Position numbers and translations under genes: made by a program. From assembly GCF_021130785.1 (NCBI RefSeq), contig NC_060212.1, positions 150,998,501 to 151,062,500 on the forward strand: a stretch of 64,000 nucleotides of DNA, read 5' to 3'. The notes under the pieces were generated by a model, which had not been told where the DNA came from, ran no database searches, and was given only the letters and a program-made list of their open reading frames with translations. This stretch comes from Homalodisca vitripennis (Eukaryota; Arthropoda; Insecta; Hemiptera; Cicadellidae). Shown in pieces: positions 45,497-60,400 of the stretch (positions are counted from its first letter, which is position 1; every line of letters starts with the position of its first letter).

Positions 45497-48400
45497 GTGA
45501 GAGGATGTTTTATTTAGTTATTTTTTAACAGATGTTCAAAATACTTATTCAGATCCTAGATGAAGTATGTTGGTTATCTTAATAGGCCTAAGTCAAGCTA
45601 AACTACAATATAAACCACATGAAGATGTATTTTTATTTTATAATAGTTTTATTTGATTGTTTTGCAATGGCCTAGCCAGTGTTGTAATCATGAAGAGCCG
45701 CAGTATAATAAGCGTCCAACATTCGAGTGATTGATTATATCGAATCATCAATTAAAACGATTTAAATTATATCAGACATGTTTGTTTACCTTGTTAAGTA
45801 ATTGTAACTGCCCAAACTTAGTATAAAGAAAGTTGTATTATTTTCTATAATCTAAAATGCATATATTTCTTTGACATATAAAACTATAGCTTTACTGTAA
45901 TACAATCTTAAAAGTCTATAACATAATTCAGTTCAACATTATTGATCCTAAGTAATTGAACAATGTTAAACCATGTGTGTGGTATTTTAGTAATGCCCGC
46001 TAGAGACGGGAAATACTGTTGTTTGTTAATACCTATTAAAAAATAACTTGTTGAGTTATTACATCCCAGGGACCTGTTACTGTGTTGCATGTTAGTATAC
46101 TAAAATTTAACTAAGCTACAACTATGTAACATAGAATGATTAACTAATAAATTGGGTAGGGTACCCGGACCCGGGATAAGCGGACCCGGTTTTTTATATC
46201 GAAATTGGCAACCGATATTACTTAATCATAACCATCAATATAATCAATCGATACTAATTAATCATTTTGAATAATCTATATCAACAGCTGTAAATACTTT
46301 CAAATAATACACGTAAGGTAATATTTCAATTTTACATAAGCAACATTTAATTATTAAAAATGACAGTCAATTTTAGAAAACTACACAACATTGCTTTGAA
46401 AGATGATAAGACATGTTTTCCGTGGCTTCAACATGGACTCGTACCGAAAAACCCATTATGTGAAATTTGTAGGAAAGAAACAAATGTAACTGTGAGAGGA
46501 GCTAATATTTGGTCTTTGGTTTTCCTAATTTTGGTTATAATAATTTGTTTGATCACTGTTAATATTAAATTCACATTTTAATTTAAAACATATGTTTGTT
46601 ATTGGGGATTATAGATACTTTTATATCGAATGATAGTCTAGGATTTGAGATGCGAATATTAGATATCGATGATTACATTTTTCGATATAAAAACCGGGTC
46701 CGCTTATCGTACCCTACCCTTAGAATGTCCTAAAAGTCTTCTCAAGATCATTTTTAGATAAGTATTTGTTCTTACTTTTCTTGCAGCGAAACATTCTTTG
46801 ATTTCCACTTTGAATTCTCGCTTTCATCTTGCCAATACAAACTGAACAATTTGGATTTAAAGGAGCAAGGCCATTATCTTGTAACTATTTAAAACATTGC
46901 TCAGTGTTCTTAAAAAGAATTTGTGCCAATATCTGCATATTCGTCGTCGTTGCTCTTGTCGTTGTCACTAGCCTTCTCCTACATAAATGAAATAACAGCT
47001 TTGATAATGACGTCACTAGTCTTAATAAAGAAAGCCGGCAATGAATAATTATCATGAATATCTGTAAGTAAAATGTCATATTCAATAGTATCGATATTTA
47101 AAATCAAAAGTTATAATCCGATTATGTTGGTGGCCGCTTATTATACTGTAGCCCTATCTCGAGGGATGTACTTCTTATTTCACCAGAAGTGCAGGGTGGA
47201 GCCAAATTGCCATCGAAGCTTGCACCAATGGCCATCAGTGCAGTCTTCTGTTATGCCATCCGCACGGCAGGTGCAAAAAGAAAAACATCCCCTCAGATAG
47301 TACCCAAATTCAAGCTCAGATCACTTAAGTGATTATATAGGTTGTGTTTAACTTTGATATTACTAGTAACATATTTATGATAATCTAATCTAAACTACTT
47401 ATATCGTATAATAACTTTGCATAGTGTAGTAATATTTCCATTGCTAATATATGCCTCATTGCTTGCACGAAATGGCCTAAACTGACACTGGTTAACGAGT
47501 AACACAAAACCAAAAAACTGTTATGAAACAAATTATTCAGCCCAGCTGTTACTGAAACAACAGTATCCTGGTAAAAGGTTACCACTGAAGTACCTGATAC
47601 TGACTCTTAACACTGCAGATCTGTAATGGCAACAAGTGCAGTGGTTATTATGCACATGTTTTATTTGTGTCAGACAAGTTTATCCTTCAAAATAGTATAA
47701 AGTAAGTAAATGTTATACTGTTTAGTTTGTTATTTATTTATAAATACACATATCCTAGATTGTTTTTATTCACTATAATGTTTTTATACTGTAATTTTAA
47801 ATATAACATAATTAAAATATAGTGTAATTTGGTTTAAGTAGTTTAAGCGAGGATTCTTTACTCATGAATATCATGATTTAATATTATTGATCACTCGAGT
47901 GTTGGACGCTTATTATACTGCAACCTTATGGTGACCACCAGGTGGGGAGTCAGTTATTTTGAGGTATCAGTGATATTACAAAGGCTGGAGTATAATAAGT
48001 GGCCACCACCACAATTGAGTTCTTCGATATTCATGATTATCTGTACTACTGAAACCAGAATGTCAAACTGGATTACGTTATAGGTATTTCAAATTAAAGT
48101 ATAGTTAAGCTATTTTTATATCTAAAACGTAATAATTTAATGATGAATAAAGAACTATCTATGTGTATTTATATAACGGAAAATACAAAACAGTGTAATG
48201 TTCATTTAGTTACTTTTTACTATTTTGAAATGGGTCTGGCAGGTTGTGACAAAAATAACACATGTACATCGCTATTGTACTTGTGACCATTACTCAAAAA
48301 TACAAAAGATTTTACTTTGTTTGAATGAATTTGGAATTTTATTGTTAGGCTATTCTATACATTAAAAAGAGTTGGTAATAATTAGTTGTAACTAACTAAA

Positions 48401-51400
48401 TGTTTTTGTATTCTATAGTTTAGGTATTTCTAATTGATAATTTTGCACCTGATTCGTTAGTGGTGGCATGAGGAAGCTGTCCGCACGTTTGGTGCCGCGT
48501 TTACTCACGTTAGACCAATAAACGTGTTGGAATGAATATTTCCAATGCTCTGTTGGCGTAGTTTAGCCACAATAAATTTGAGTTTTGCACTGATTAATTA
48601 CTGTAGATAAAACTTGGATACGCCATTATATGCCTGAAACAAAAATATAGTCCAAACAGTGGACTGCAAAGGGCAAACTGGCTCCAACAAAAAGCAAAAA
48701 CATTTTTTCAGCTAGGGAAGTGATGGCGACTGTTTTTTGGGATAGTCATGGAGTTATTTAAATTGATTATCTCCAAAAAAAAAAAATCATTACAGGAGCA
48801 TACTATGCATCATTACTTGACAAGCTGAAGGCAGAACTTGCAGAAAAACGGCCACATTTGCAGAAAAAGAAAATCCTGTTTCACCAAAACATTGCACTGT
48901 CTCACACCTCAGCGGTTGCCATGGAAATCCACAAATTATGGTTTGAACTGCTTAACCATCCACTTTACTCACCACCAGATATAGCCCCTAGCGACTTCTT
49001 TTTGTTCTCTCACTCTCATTTAAAAATTGCACTCACAAGACAGAGATTTTCGACAAATGAACGGGTAATTTGGAAACACAATCCAGTTGGAAGAAGACCT
49101 CGAGGTAGACCCAAAAATCGCTGGAAGGACCAGGTGGAGAAGGACTTGCGGAAATTGAGAGCGGGTCAGGTGGATTGTGAAGACAGGGAGAGATGGAGGC
49201 AGCTGGTTGGCGAGGCCAAATACCACCTAGGGTATCCATGGCCATGGGAGTAAGAGTAAGAGTAAGTAAGAACGGGTAATTACCTTCATGAACAATTATT
49301 TTGCAGAGAAAAACGCTGAGTACTATTTGGATGGTTTATAGAGATAGAAACATCGCTGGGAGAAGTGTGTAGAGTTACAAAGAGACTATGTTGAAAAATA
49401 ACACAAATATTTGAGAAAAAATGTTTTGTATTTTTGTTAGCTCGGAAATTTTTCAGACCACTCTTCCATTATAATATATTATAATACTGCACAAGCTGTT
49501 GCAGATGGAAGAGTTCAAGTCTAAACTTGTGGAACTCATATTAACTTGCAACATAAAAACTGATGTGTCTGTTGACATTTAACAAAGGGTTTTAAATTAC
49601 AAACATACTTGTATAATATACTTATATATCATTTTAATAAAGGTACATTTTCAACTCAAGTATTGCGTTAAATTTTTTTTTTTGTTTTAAAGGAGAAGCC
49701 GATCCCCTTTTAAGCCTTATTCTGCCCGTCCTCATGGGCCACTGGCCTGTGCGAGGATCTTATCAAACAGAATAAGGGGGAGAGTCGATACAGTACAAGG
49801 TCAATGGTACTGATAAAAAGTGCAAGGGTCACAGACAGGATTCGAACCTGCGCTATCTCTAACTCAGACTCAAAATCCGATGTCTTAGACCGCTCGGCCA
49901 TCGGCACTCCCAATTATATACTAAGTTATTATATTATATTATTATATTAAGTATATTATTTTAAAACTCAATATATTAATTTATAGATTTAAGCATCATT
50001 TAATTTTGTCAATTAAGTAAGATAACTTTAAGCCTATAGTTGATATTTTAGCATTGCACGAGTGTATTGAAAAGGTAATGTTTTTATCGAAATTCACAGC
50101 TCTGTGTCTCAAAACGTAGTTGAGTCTCAGTCATAATTTTTGGAGGGATATTCTTATTAGTATAAAGAACATTTTATAAAATATTCACTTGTTTTCATTC
50201 AGTCCAATTTTAGATATTAACCTATAAAAATTGGCATTACTGTGCTCTCATCTATTTTTGAAAAGCTGTAGAAAATAAGGAGTTCATTCTCAAGACTTAA
50301 ACTTATGCTGCTGGTAGTATTACGAGTGCTCAACACATAAATAAAATTTTACTTGTGAATCTCTTCTTCTTCCTAAAAGTTATAGTCATGAAAATTAAAT
50401 TTTAACATTTTTTCTGATTTTTTATAGAAAGGGTTTCACTGACTTTCTTGCATGATACAGAAATTAAAATAGTATCTTTTTGAAGGTTGTTTCATGCTAA
50501 ACTCATTGGTTTTAAAATTATTCTAATATCTTTAAAAGATACTGTGCAAATAAATTTTCCATAAACCCTGTTTTTCCATTGAATTTATTGAACCGTCATT
50601 TTAGCAATGGCTTCCAAATAAAAAGTGTGGCTTACAAATTTTTTTCAAATGGATTTTTGTGAATGTCTACCCGTAGGGATTCCATGATAAAAGAATCAGG
50701 AAAATTATTAATGTTTCGTAACAAATTATATTTATATTGGGTGATTTGTAATTGATTGACCCTGATAAGATTATGATCTGTGTGGCTTTTGTAATAATTA
50801 CAATTATTGTAAGGTCTTATTTTACTGGATCTATTCCAGTGGTCTGTCGTAAGAGCTGTAAATGAATACTGAGACATTAGAGTTGTGGTGAAAGACTATT
50901 TTAATTTTTCAAATTTAATTTAAGAAACATTGAGTAACAAATTATTTCTTTTACTGAAATTTAAAAATCTATACAATGTATCAGTGAAATTATTTTTTTC
51001 ACTGTATTTGCAGTCCATTGTAAGTTCTTAGCTTACTTAGCTTATTCTCCTTAAGAAAACTATATGTTATTTTAAATAGTGAAAATAGAAATAACACAAT
51101 ATTTTGTTGTTCTATTTGTATGCTGTCGATCTCATTATCTGTTTGTCAGTTTTATCTGTAGCCTTATCAGTAGCTTATCTAATGTTATATGTTTGGTGGT
51201 GCATCAACAAATGTCACAAATGTGCCTTGCAGATAACCATGATAACTACTGCAAATCAACTCAAATATAATCAACTGGTTTTGGGAGTTTCAAAAATTGT
51301 TTATGCGTCTTTGTAGTATAATCATTTTAAGACAGTCACGAAATGAAATTATTGATTAATAAAATTAAACATTATGTTTTAAGAGTGAAAATGTGTGTGT

Positions 51401-54400
51401 TTGTTGTAGTGTTTTATAAGTCAAGAAATTAAGGATTATTCTGTAATATTACTGTATCAACTTAAATTTTGTTACTATTGAAAATTATTCTGAAATTGAA
51501 TGTTATTAACCCTCCATCAGGCGCTTAAAATTAGAAACACCATCAGGCGCTCACGGATGTTTCCTCCAGGTTAGCGAATAATGGATATCATACTCGTTTA
51601 AAACTGTTTTTATTTGTTTAAATATTCATACTCATTTAATTACAATGTAATATATTCATTTTTAGAGATTAAATAAAAATTACTCTCTTATGTAATGAAT
51701 TTTCAATAAGAAACGAATATCATTCCTAGGGCATTTGTTAAAAACACCTGAAAATAGAATTAGCAGGAAAATAGTAGAAAAACTGTGGTATAGTAAAAGT
51801 GACATTAAATGGATCACAGAATTAAAAGAAGATATGAGAGAGTTACAAATTACAGTAGAGGATTTAAAACACAAGACAAACACATTGAAGATATTGAATG
51901 ACAAACACTCTACACTACAACTGAAAAGAAACAAACAACGAATAGGAAGAGTGGTTCCGGAGGAGGAAAGGAAATTACGCTCGGAAAGGATGAAGAAATA
52001 TTGGGTGGATAAAAGAAGAAAGACTAGAAAATATAAAGTGACTAAAGTGGTCCAATGTAGGCCATAAAATTATAAAAAAAATGAATTTTCAAAATAAGAA
52101 ATTCAAAATCTTAAAAAATGTTATTGTATAATAACAACATTATGTATGTTAAGGAATAATGCAATTAATTGTAAAAATGTTTAACCTACTGTAATAATAC
52201 GTGGAAATTAAGTTAGTTTTTAAATTCTTACAAAAACAATTTACTTCAATTCTTGAGATATTATACAATTGTAATGTCAATTATACTCTAAAATCAAAAT
52301 TTATTCTTTATTAAAAATTTTTTTAAACACTACACAAAGTTTCAAAACATTTTCTCTCTGGTTCTTATAACGACAATGTTCACTCCATAAACAGTACTGA
52401 AATGTTCCCTATCACACGGGTACTGTACTGACAAGTCTCTCGTCTTCATTCTCCATTTCACAAAATTGAAATAAAATATATTGTACAACTTAAAAAGAAA
52501 CCATCACAGGTCACATATTTAGGCGCACACGGATTATTACTCCATAAAAACTAAACACAATAAGGTGCTTACGGAGATTTCGTCCAAGCACTACAAACAC
52601 AACATCGGGCGCTCACGGAGGAATCGTCCAGTCACGCACAGAAGTAGACCTCATATTGACAGATTTTGACAAAGATAAGCGGGAAGCTATTGTTTCGCTT
52701 CCCCGAAAGATGCTCATGAAGTACACTGCGGGAAACGACTGCCAACATCAGAAAAGTAGTACTATTATTAATAATAAAAATACACAGAGGAAAACTCCGT
52801 TTAGCGCCCGATGTAGGGTTAATAACATTTTAGGTGATTATTATAGGTGTTAGAAAGGCAAAATGAACCAAAAGTAGTAATTAAAAAAAAATCAATTAAG
52901 CAAACAAAGTAATCTTTTGCCCTTATCTACTGTTTGTATTAAACAACATAAACCTAGGTATTTATCATAGGTCCTGGATAAGTGTAAATTTAACCTTTTT
53001 TTGTTTAGTTAAACATAAATTCAAATAATCTTTACATGGTCTGAACGTAATTTTAAATACTACCTCGAGATATAAATTAAGGATCCCTGACATAAAACCA
53101 ATAATTCTCATGATCTAACTAAGTATTAACTGAGTATAGAAAAGAATGACTACAATTCAATGAATGCCATACTGTTGAGTCATAACATTCAGAGATTTGA
53201 TCCACAAGGATAATCTCTATAACCTCCATAGACTGTGTCTGCAGCACACATCAGTTACGACATATATCAATATTAAAATACTTAACATTTAAATATTAAT
53301 AAACACACAATATTATTTGAAATAGCTGTATAATATAAGGGCAATGAATTGTAATTAATTATTGACTTATTAATTGCATGACAGGAATCAAAGTTCCGAG
53401 AGACTGGAGTGATTACACCGGAGGAGTTTGTTGCGGCAGGAGACCACCTGGTCCACCACTGTCCGACATGGCAGTGGGCAGGCGGAGATGAGGCTCGCAC
53501 TAAGTCCTATCTGCCACCCAACAAGCAGTTTCTGGTCACCCGCAATGTGCCGTGTCCTCGGCGATGCAAACAGGTATGTTGTGATACTTAATGTCTTTAT
53601 TGAAGACTAATTTAACCCTCCAACTAGCCATATAGTAATTCCTGAACTGGCAAGGCCATTTTGGTCGATTGGCAAGAGGTTTTCTAAACGGTTATAAAAT
53701 GTACATGCTTCATGCTAAGATACATTTATACATTAGACTTTGCATATTGAACTGGGAGAAGTATCAGCACTCACAGAAAAAAAACTATCTTGCAAAAACT
53801 AGTGGTTGCTGAGAAATTCTAGCTCAAGATCACATATATCAAGTTCCCTGCTTCTGTATTAAACTATTTTGGAAAAGAGCAGAATAGCCAAAAGATGCAG
53901 ATTTTATCATCTAATAAAAAAATGTGAAACACTGTGTAAAATAATATAAGATGTACATATTACATACTGACGTATTATACGTAGATACAAACACAAAAAA
54001 GTTGCAAATAAACCAAAAAAAACCTGGTTTTTGATAAGTCAATTATAAATATTGTTTTGTATTCAAACACAACAAATGTTATATTGTACTAATCCCAAAT
54101 TTATGTCATACTAGGTAAATGGATATTTGTTATAGCTAAAAAAATTGACCTTAAGTAATAAATATATACAAGTTTTGTAAAATTTTGTTTTATTCGTGAT
54201 AAGTACAAGGTTTTTGCTAATTCAATATTTTTTCAATATTGTAGAATATAAGCTTTTTATTGATATGCAGGGTGAACAAAAACACCTCTCTGTACCCTTT
54301 TGAACCCTCTGTAATCTGTAAGAGATATTTTTGGAGTTTGGGGGTTATTTTGGTAAATTTTTAAATTTAAAGGTGGGGTGTGTGGTACCTTATTTTAAAG

Positions 54401-57400
54401 GCATCTTGACACATAAAAAAAGTGTTCAATTTATCTTGCTGTAAATGTACAGCTTTAACAGGATTTTCTATTGTTACATTATTGAACAAATTATGAAACT
54501 CCAAAAGTAACCTAAAATAGTTGAGGACCTACCCTTCCAATGAAAGTTCAGTTCCCAAAATATTTCGACACTTAAAAATTATTTACATTTTTAAAATTAA
54601 AAAATATTCATAACAAATAAATATTAAATACAACCATATGGTTTGCATTGCACCAAATGAAAGGTACCGGTAGTAAAAAACAAAAAAATTATTGTACTTA
54701 AACTTTGGCTTTATCTCAAGCAGTTTCAGTTCTGTAGGCAAAAATAACAATTTCAAATGATTTAAAGCGTTTTATTATTACAATAGGTTGTAATAAGATA
54801 GTTGAACACACTTCTAATACTTTGAAAAGACCTTCATTTAAGCCCACCAACACCTTATAGATGCTCAAACTGTTTCCCATTGTTGCCAATGCAAAGCTCC
54901 ACTTGCACTGACTGTGTCTAATCTAGTAGAGAAATTAATGTTCACTATTAATACACTGCCAAGTATAGAATTAAGCACTTTTTTTGTTTTGCCCAGGGTT
55001 AGTTGTATTATATCCATAGACATGTTGTTTTACAGATGGAATACTGTAACGAACAGGAGATTTTATTAGAGACAGAAGATGCTGATGGGATGGGTCGACA
55101 CTCACAACATTGATCCTAATGCAGGGCTGAATGAGAAAATATTGGAAATGACTCGACAAGGATGTATTATATCCATAGATATGTTGTTTTACAGATGGAA
55201 TACTGTGACGAACAACAGGAGAGGTTGATAGAGATAGGAAATGTTCACAGGTCAAACCTCCTATATCTGCTGAAGATTTTAATAATTTTTTTTTGTAAAT
55301 GTCTCTAATGTTGTAAAATAGTAATAGTATGAATGTTAATTTAAATGCAGCTAGTGCCATTGATATTCTGAATTCCTCGGGTATAAATAATTCTACTATA
55401 GGCCTTACAGTATTTTAAGTGGTATGAGGTTAGTCCTGCTGATGTATACTATATTGTTAATAGGCTAAGTAACTCTAAGTCTGAATATGTCTATGGTTTG
55501 TCTAATTATGTTTTAAAGAATATTATTGTTGTGATTATGTGCCCCTTAACTTATCTTATAAACTGGATGCTCAATGTTGGTATTTATCCTCAATGTTTAA
55601 AATTAACTGTAACTGTACCTGTATATAAAAAAAGGTGATAAATCAAATGTCAACAATTACCGCCCTATTGCGCTTGTACCTGTAATATCTAATATAGCTG
55701 AAAGTATAATTAAATCTCAGATTGATTATTATTTTTGAAAAAAATCATCTACTTGTACCAGCGCAGTTTGGCTTCCGACAAGGTCTTTCTACGACTAAGG
55801 CAGTTGGAAGTGTTGTTTCTTATGTCATTAATGGGTTTGAGAATAAAGAGGAAGTCAGTGCTCTGCTTCTAGATCTAAGTAAAAGCTTTTGACACTGTGT
55901 CTCATAAAGTTTTAATTGAAAAGCTGGAATATTATGGAATAAGAGGTAATGAATTGTCTCTACTTATTTCTTATCTCTCTCTAGCAGATTCCAATATGTA
56001 AAATTGAATGACAGTCAATCTAGTTCTAAGCAGGTAACAAGCGGGGTTCCCCAGGGCTCTGTACTGGGTCCCTTCTTGTTTATGGTATTTATTAATGACC
56101 TTCCCAATTTCATACCGAATAAGTGTGTCTTGTGTGCAGACGGCACTACGTTGTTTGTGCTCTGACAGATCTCATGAAACTAGTGTAGTTATGACCAATT
56201 ATATGAAAGAAAGATCTTACCTTTGGTTCTCTGCAAATAGCCTATGTGTCAATGAAGACAAGTCTGAACATATTATTTTTAGCCTATGTACTGTTATCGC
56301 CAAACAAGTCAGTCAAGCTACTTGGTATTACCCTTGACTCTAAACTTTCGTGGGGAACTCATATAACCTCTCTATGTACTCGATTGTCCAGAGTTATTTT
56401 TCTCTTAAAAAAACTTAAACTATGTACTAGCTCTAGTTTAGTTATTAAGGCCCTACCATGCTCTTTTTCATACCCACCTTCAGTATGGTACCCTTCTCTG
56501 GGAGAATTCTAGTTATGCTGCTGATGTCTTTCTGTGCCAAAAGAAAGCTTTACGCATTATTTTTAATAAAAAAGCCTACTGATTCATGTAAGCCTGTCTT
56601 TGTAGAAAGTCGTATTCTTACACTTCCTTGTATCTTTGTTCTACAAAGCCTTATGTATGTAAAAGAGAATCTTGATGTATTTAATGTGAGAATTCATGAT
56701 TATAATACGAGAAATAGAGAATCTAATTGATTTTAAAACATGTTAGGCTAAGTAAAACCCAGCGTACATATCTTTTTACTGGCGTAAAGCTGTTCAATAA
56801 ATTACCATTGATTGTTAGAGACATTTCCTGTAAACATTTTAAAACAGTTAATGTTAAAATGGCTAAAAAAAGGCTTTTTTACTCTTCTGTTGACGAAATG
56901 TTACGTTGTAGTATGGACAATTTATGTTTTTAGACTTCTGACCTGTACTTTACCGTATGCAATCTAGTATGTAAGCATAAGCCCAGGAATTATGTGCTTT
57001 GTAGTCTGTAGGTTTATTGTATTTCTACAGACAAAGGTACACCTTTTACACTGTCAATACATTGTATATGTGGGATGACAATAAACATCTTGATTCTTGA
57101 TTCTAGACAGAAGATGCTGATGGCGGATGGGTCGACACTCACAGCATGGATCCTAATGCAGGGCTGGATGAGAAAGTATTGGAAATGACTCGACAAGGAT
57201 GTATTATATCCATAGATATGTTGTTTTACAGATGGAATACTGTGATGAACAGGAGAGGTTGATAGAGACAGAAGATGCTGATGGCGGATGGGTCGACACT
57301 CACAGCATGGATCCTAATGCAGGGCTGGATGAGAAAGTATTGGAAATGACCCTGGACGAGGATATCAATGTAAATAATTACATTATGTGTAATATATTAT

Positions 57401-60400
57401 TGCCAATTAAAAAAATATGTGAGATCTAGATTGTTACTAAATCCTGTTGGCTATGCATTAGTGAAGGATATCACTCAAGGGTTTTGAAAAATTTCATCTG
57501 TCTGTCCGCACAATATCTTGAGAATGAACTGACTTGACATTTTTTATGAAGCTTTATTTTCTTATTTAGACAACATATAATATAATTGTATTGTTTTCAA
57601 CTGAACTTTTTAAACAAAGTTTCCTTAAAATATTCAACTGAAATTAATTATTAATACTGATTTAAAAATAAAATTACGTTTTGAATATATTTTATGTTTT
57701 TAAAATTTAAAAAGCTGCATCAGTATTTTAATTATAGCAAAACAATTTTAGGCTTATATTATATTATAAAAGTCTTCATGTTATAAAAAAACAATAGTGT
57801 CAGTTTAAGGTGGTTGTATTAAAAATGTTTCATGTTTTATGCGTAAAAGTATTTTTTCCTGTGTTTTTAAGTGATTATTAAAGCCTGGTTTTTTGGTCAT
57901 GTGCGACAAACAATGTGTCAAACCTAACGCAACTAATACAGAGATAATAATTGTTAGAAGCAATGTTTGATGACTTGGAAAATTAAAATAGGGCAGATGC
58001 TATGAAGCTTTTTATGTTGTTTGGCCATGTTTATAGATAAAAGAATTCACGATATGAAGAAATTTATATTTAATTGCATTACTTCCCTTTTTAACCATTG
58101 CCTAATTTTCATTAATTTTTCAGCTAAATTTTCTTTCAATTTTAGTGTCAAAATGGCAAAGATTCTTTTACAGATAACTTTAGCCCGTCGTCAACAGATG
58201 TTAACATAAGAGTTTTGGTAGGATAGGAAGAGCAGGTATACATTTCATGCCCACTGGGTATTTTGTCAACTCCAAAGAGATTCGGTTTAAGGTGTCCAGT
58301 GCTGCCAAATTGCAGAAACAAAGTGTAAAATAGACTCAGTGAAAGCAATAATGGTTTGCATGTTTTATAGGATTCTCCAGTGAGGAAAGTGTGTGAAGTC
58401 CAGGACAATGATGACGAAGATGATGATGACGATGATGAAGCAGTTGACATGGAAGAGTTTGAGGAGAGTGGGATGCTGGACATGCAAGATGAGGTGAGGT
58501 CATGTCAAGGTTAAGGGTGGGACAGTTCGGTATATAATCTCTCATAATATACAGTAAAACTGTAATTATCGTAAGTAATAAGCGCTTAACATGTTTTGGA
58601 TAACCAAAATTTCTGATAATACGAGGTTATGTTAACACGAAGAACTTCCAGAAAATGTAGGCAGGTATATTAAAATTATAATATTATTGTATTATATGTA
58701 AGGAACAAGAACAGGAATGGAATGTTCTGGAATCTCATTTTATAATCTACCATTTGTATTATTTAAAAGGAGAAAGTAGAGCATATGACTTGTAGTTTAA
58801 AAAATATATTTGTCCAAATCTTTGTGAATCCCTCTGAAGCAGCATGGCATCTTAAGCTTGTTTTCTCCAAAGTGTCAAAGTTAAAGTAGAGTTCAGATTT
58901 GGTTAAAGTATTTGGTTTATTTGTTGGTTACACCGAACCAACCTTGTGTATCAGCAAAATCGATACTGAAACTTAGTGCACTGCAAACCTCTGACCTGCA
59001 ATGCTTGGACTGCAGTCTGCCCCACGGTATCGCTATGTGTTGGTAATTGTTCTCTTTATTTTTCCACACTGTATACATGTATTTTCCAAACATCACAGAA
59101 AGCAAGGTTATTAGGTATAATAATGTCATGTCGACACATTGAAAAACACAGAGATAAAAAACAAAGGAGCTTCAAATAGGTGGTAGCGATGAATCATCAT
59201 CGAATTTCTCGCCTATCGCTAGCAATGAAATTTTCTCTAGACCCCTACAGCTTTCCTCATGGCATTTCCTGGAAATACAGATGGTGACGATAAACCTTCA
59301 CCTTTCCATTTGGCGTAAGGGTTAAATACAGTATTACAGTTGTTTATTTTATTTGAGAATGAATTAGAAAATCGGAAACTTTCGACCGGGAAACTGGGGA
59401 AAAACCAGGAATTTGAAAAGAGGTTTTGAGTGGCCGCACTTTTAACCTTTTAGAAATAACAAAGTCAAAATGTCTCTGGTGACCCTTGATATTGAGTATT
59501 TCAATTTCTGATTCATTGAATTTTGTTTCAAAGGACAGATAAAATGGTAATATAAGTGTTTGTAACTCTTGCATGTTTATTTAATCTAGTAACATGGCTA
59601 AGGATCTAAACAAATCTAAGATTTAATTTCAAGTAATTGATTTTTATACATTGTTTTTACTTTGATGAACTATATGAAATACAGAAACCATTTCAATTGT
59701 TTTTATTTATAAACCCATAACAAGAAATAACTTTTCAGGCCACACTTGACGTTAAGAAAGATAAGGCAAAAAATGGTAGCTGTGAAGATGGTGAGATTGT
59801 TAGAACCAGGACATATGACCTTCACATAACCTATGACAAATTCTACCAGACTCCAAGGCTGTGGATTTTTGGGTATGATGAGGTAAGTCTGAAACTGAGT
59901 TTCTAGAATCTCCTAATATGTTTACAATAGCTGTGATATATCTGTATCATCAATGATTGGTTCATGTGTTAACAGTATCGCAGGCCACTGACAGTGGAGC
60001 AGATGTACGAGGATGTTAGCCAGGACTATGCAAAGAAGACAGTAACGATGGAATCACACCCTCATTTGCCTGGACCTCCTATGGCTTCGGTACACCCTTG
60101 CAGGTGAACTGCTATATCTTTGATTTTGAGAAATGTTGATAGGATACTAATGTAGTGGCTCAATAATATTTAAATATTGCGTACAGTAATACTTTTTAAC
60201 ATTGTAGCTTGGATATTGAGTGTATAACCCTTTGTACACTGAAACAGGAATGCTACAGGTCAGGGAAATCAGGGAAAAGTCAGGGGAAAAAAACAGGACT
60301 GGAAATCAGGGAAAAGTTAGGGAATCCGGTCTCAAGTCAGGGAAAAGTCAGGGAATTTCGACGTTCATCAGGGAAAAATAAAATCCCTTCTAAATATAAT

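Noticed and set aside
46515..46581. Apparent membrane segment at the end of the 46360 frame
   Set aside because: Most likely read-through into AT-rich non-coding DNA, which gives Ile/Val/Leu runs by composition.
58148..58545. Ser/His-rich minus-strand frames
   Set aside because: Antisense of the Asp/Glu-rich ATG3 exon 4; the acidic GAT/GAC run read backwards gives Ser- or His-rich peptides.
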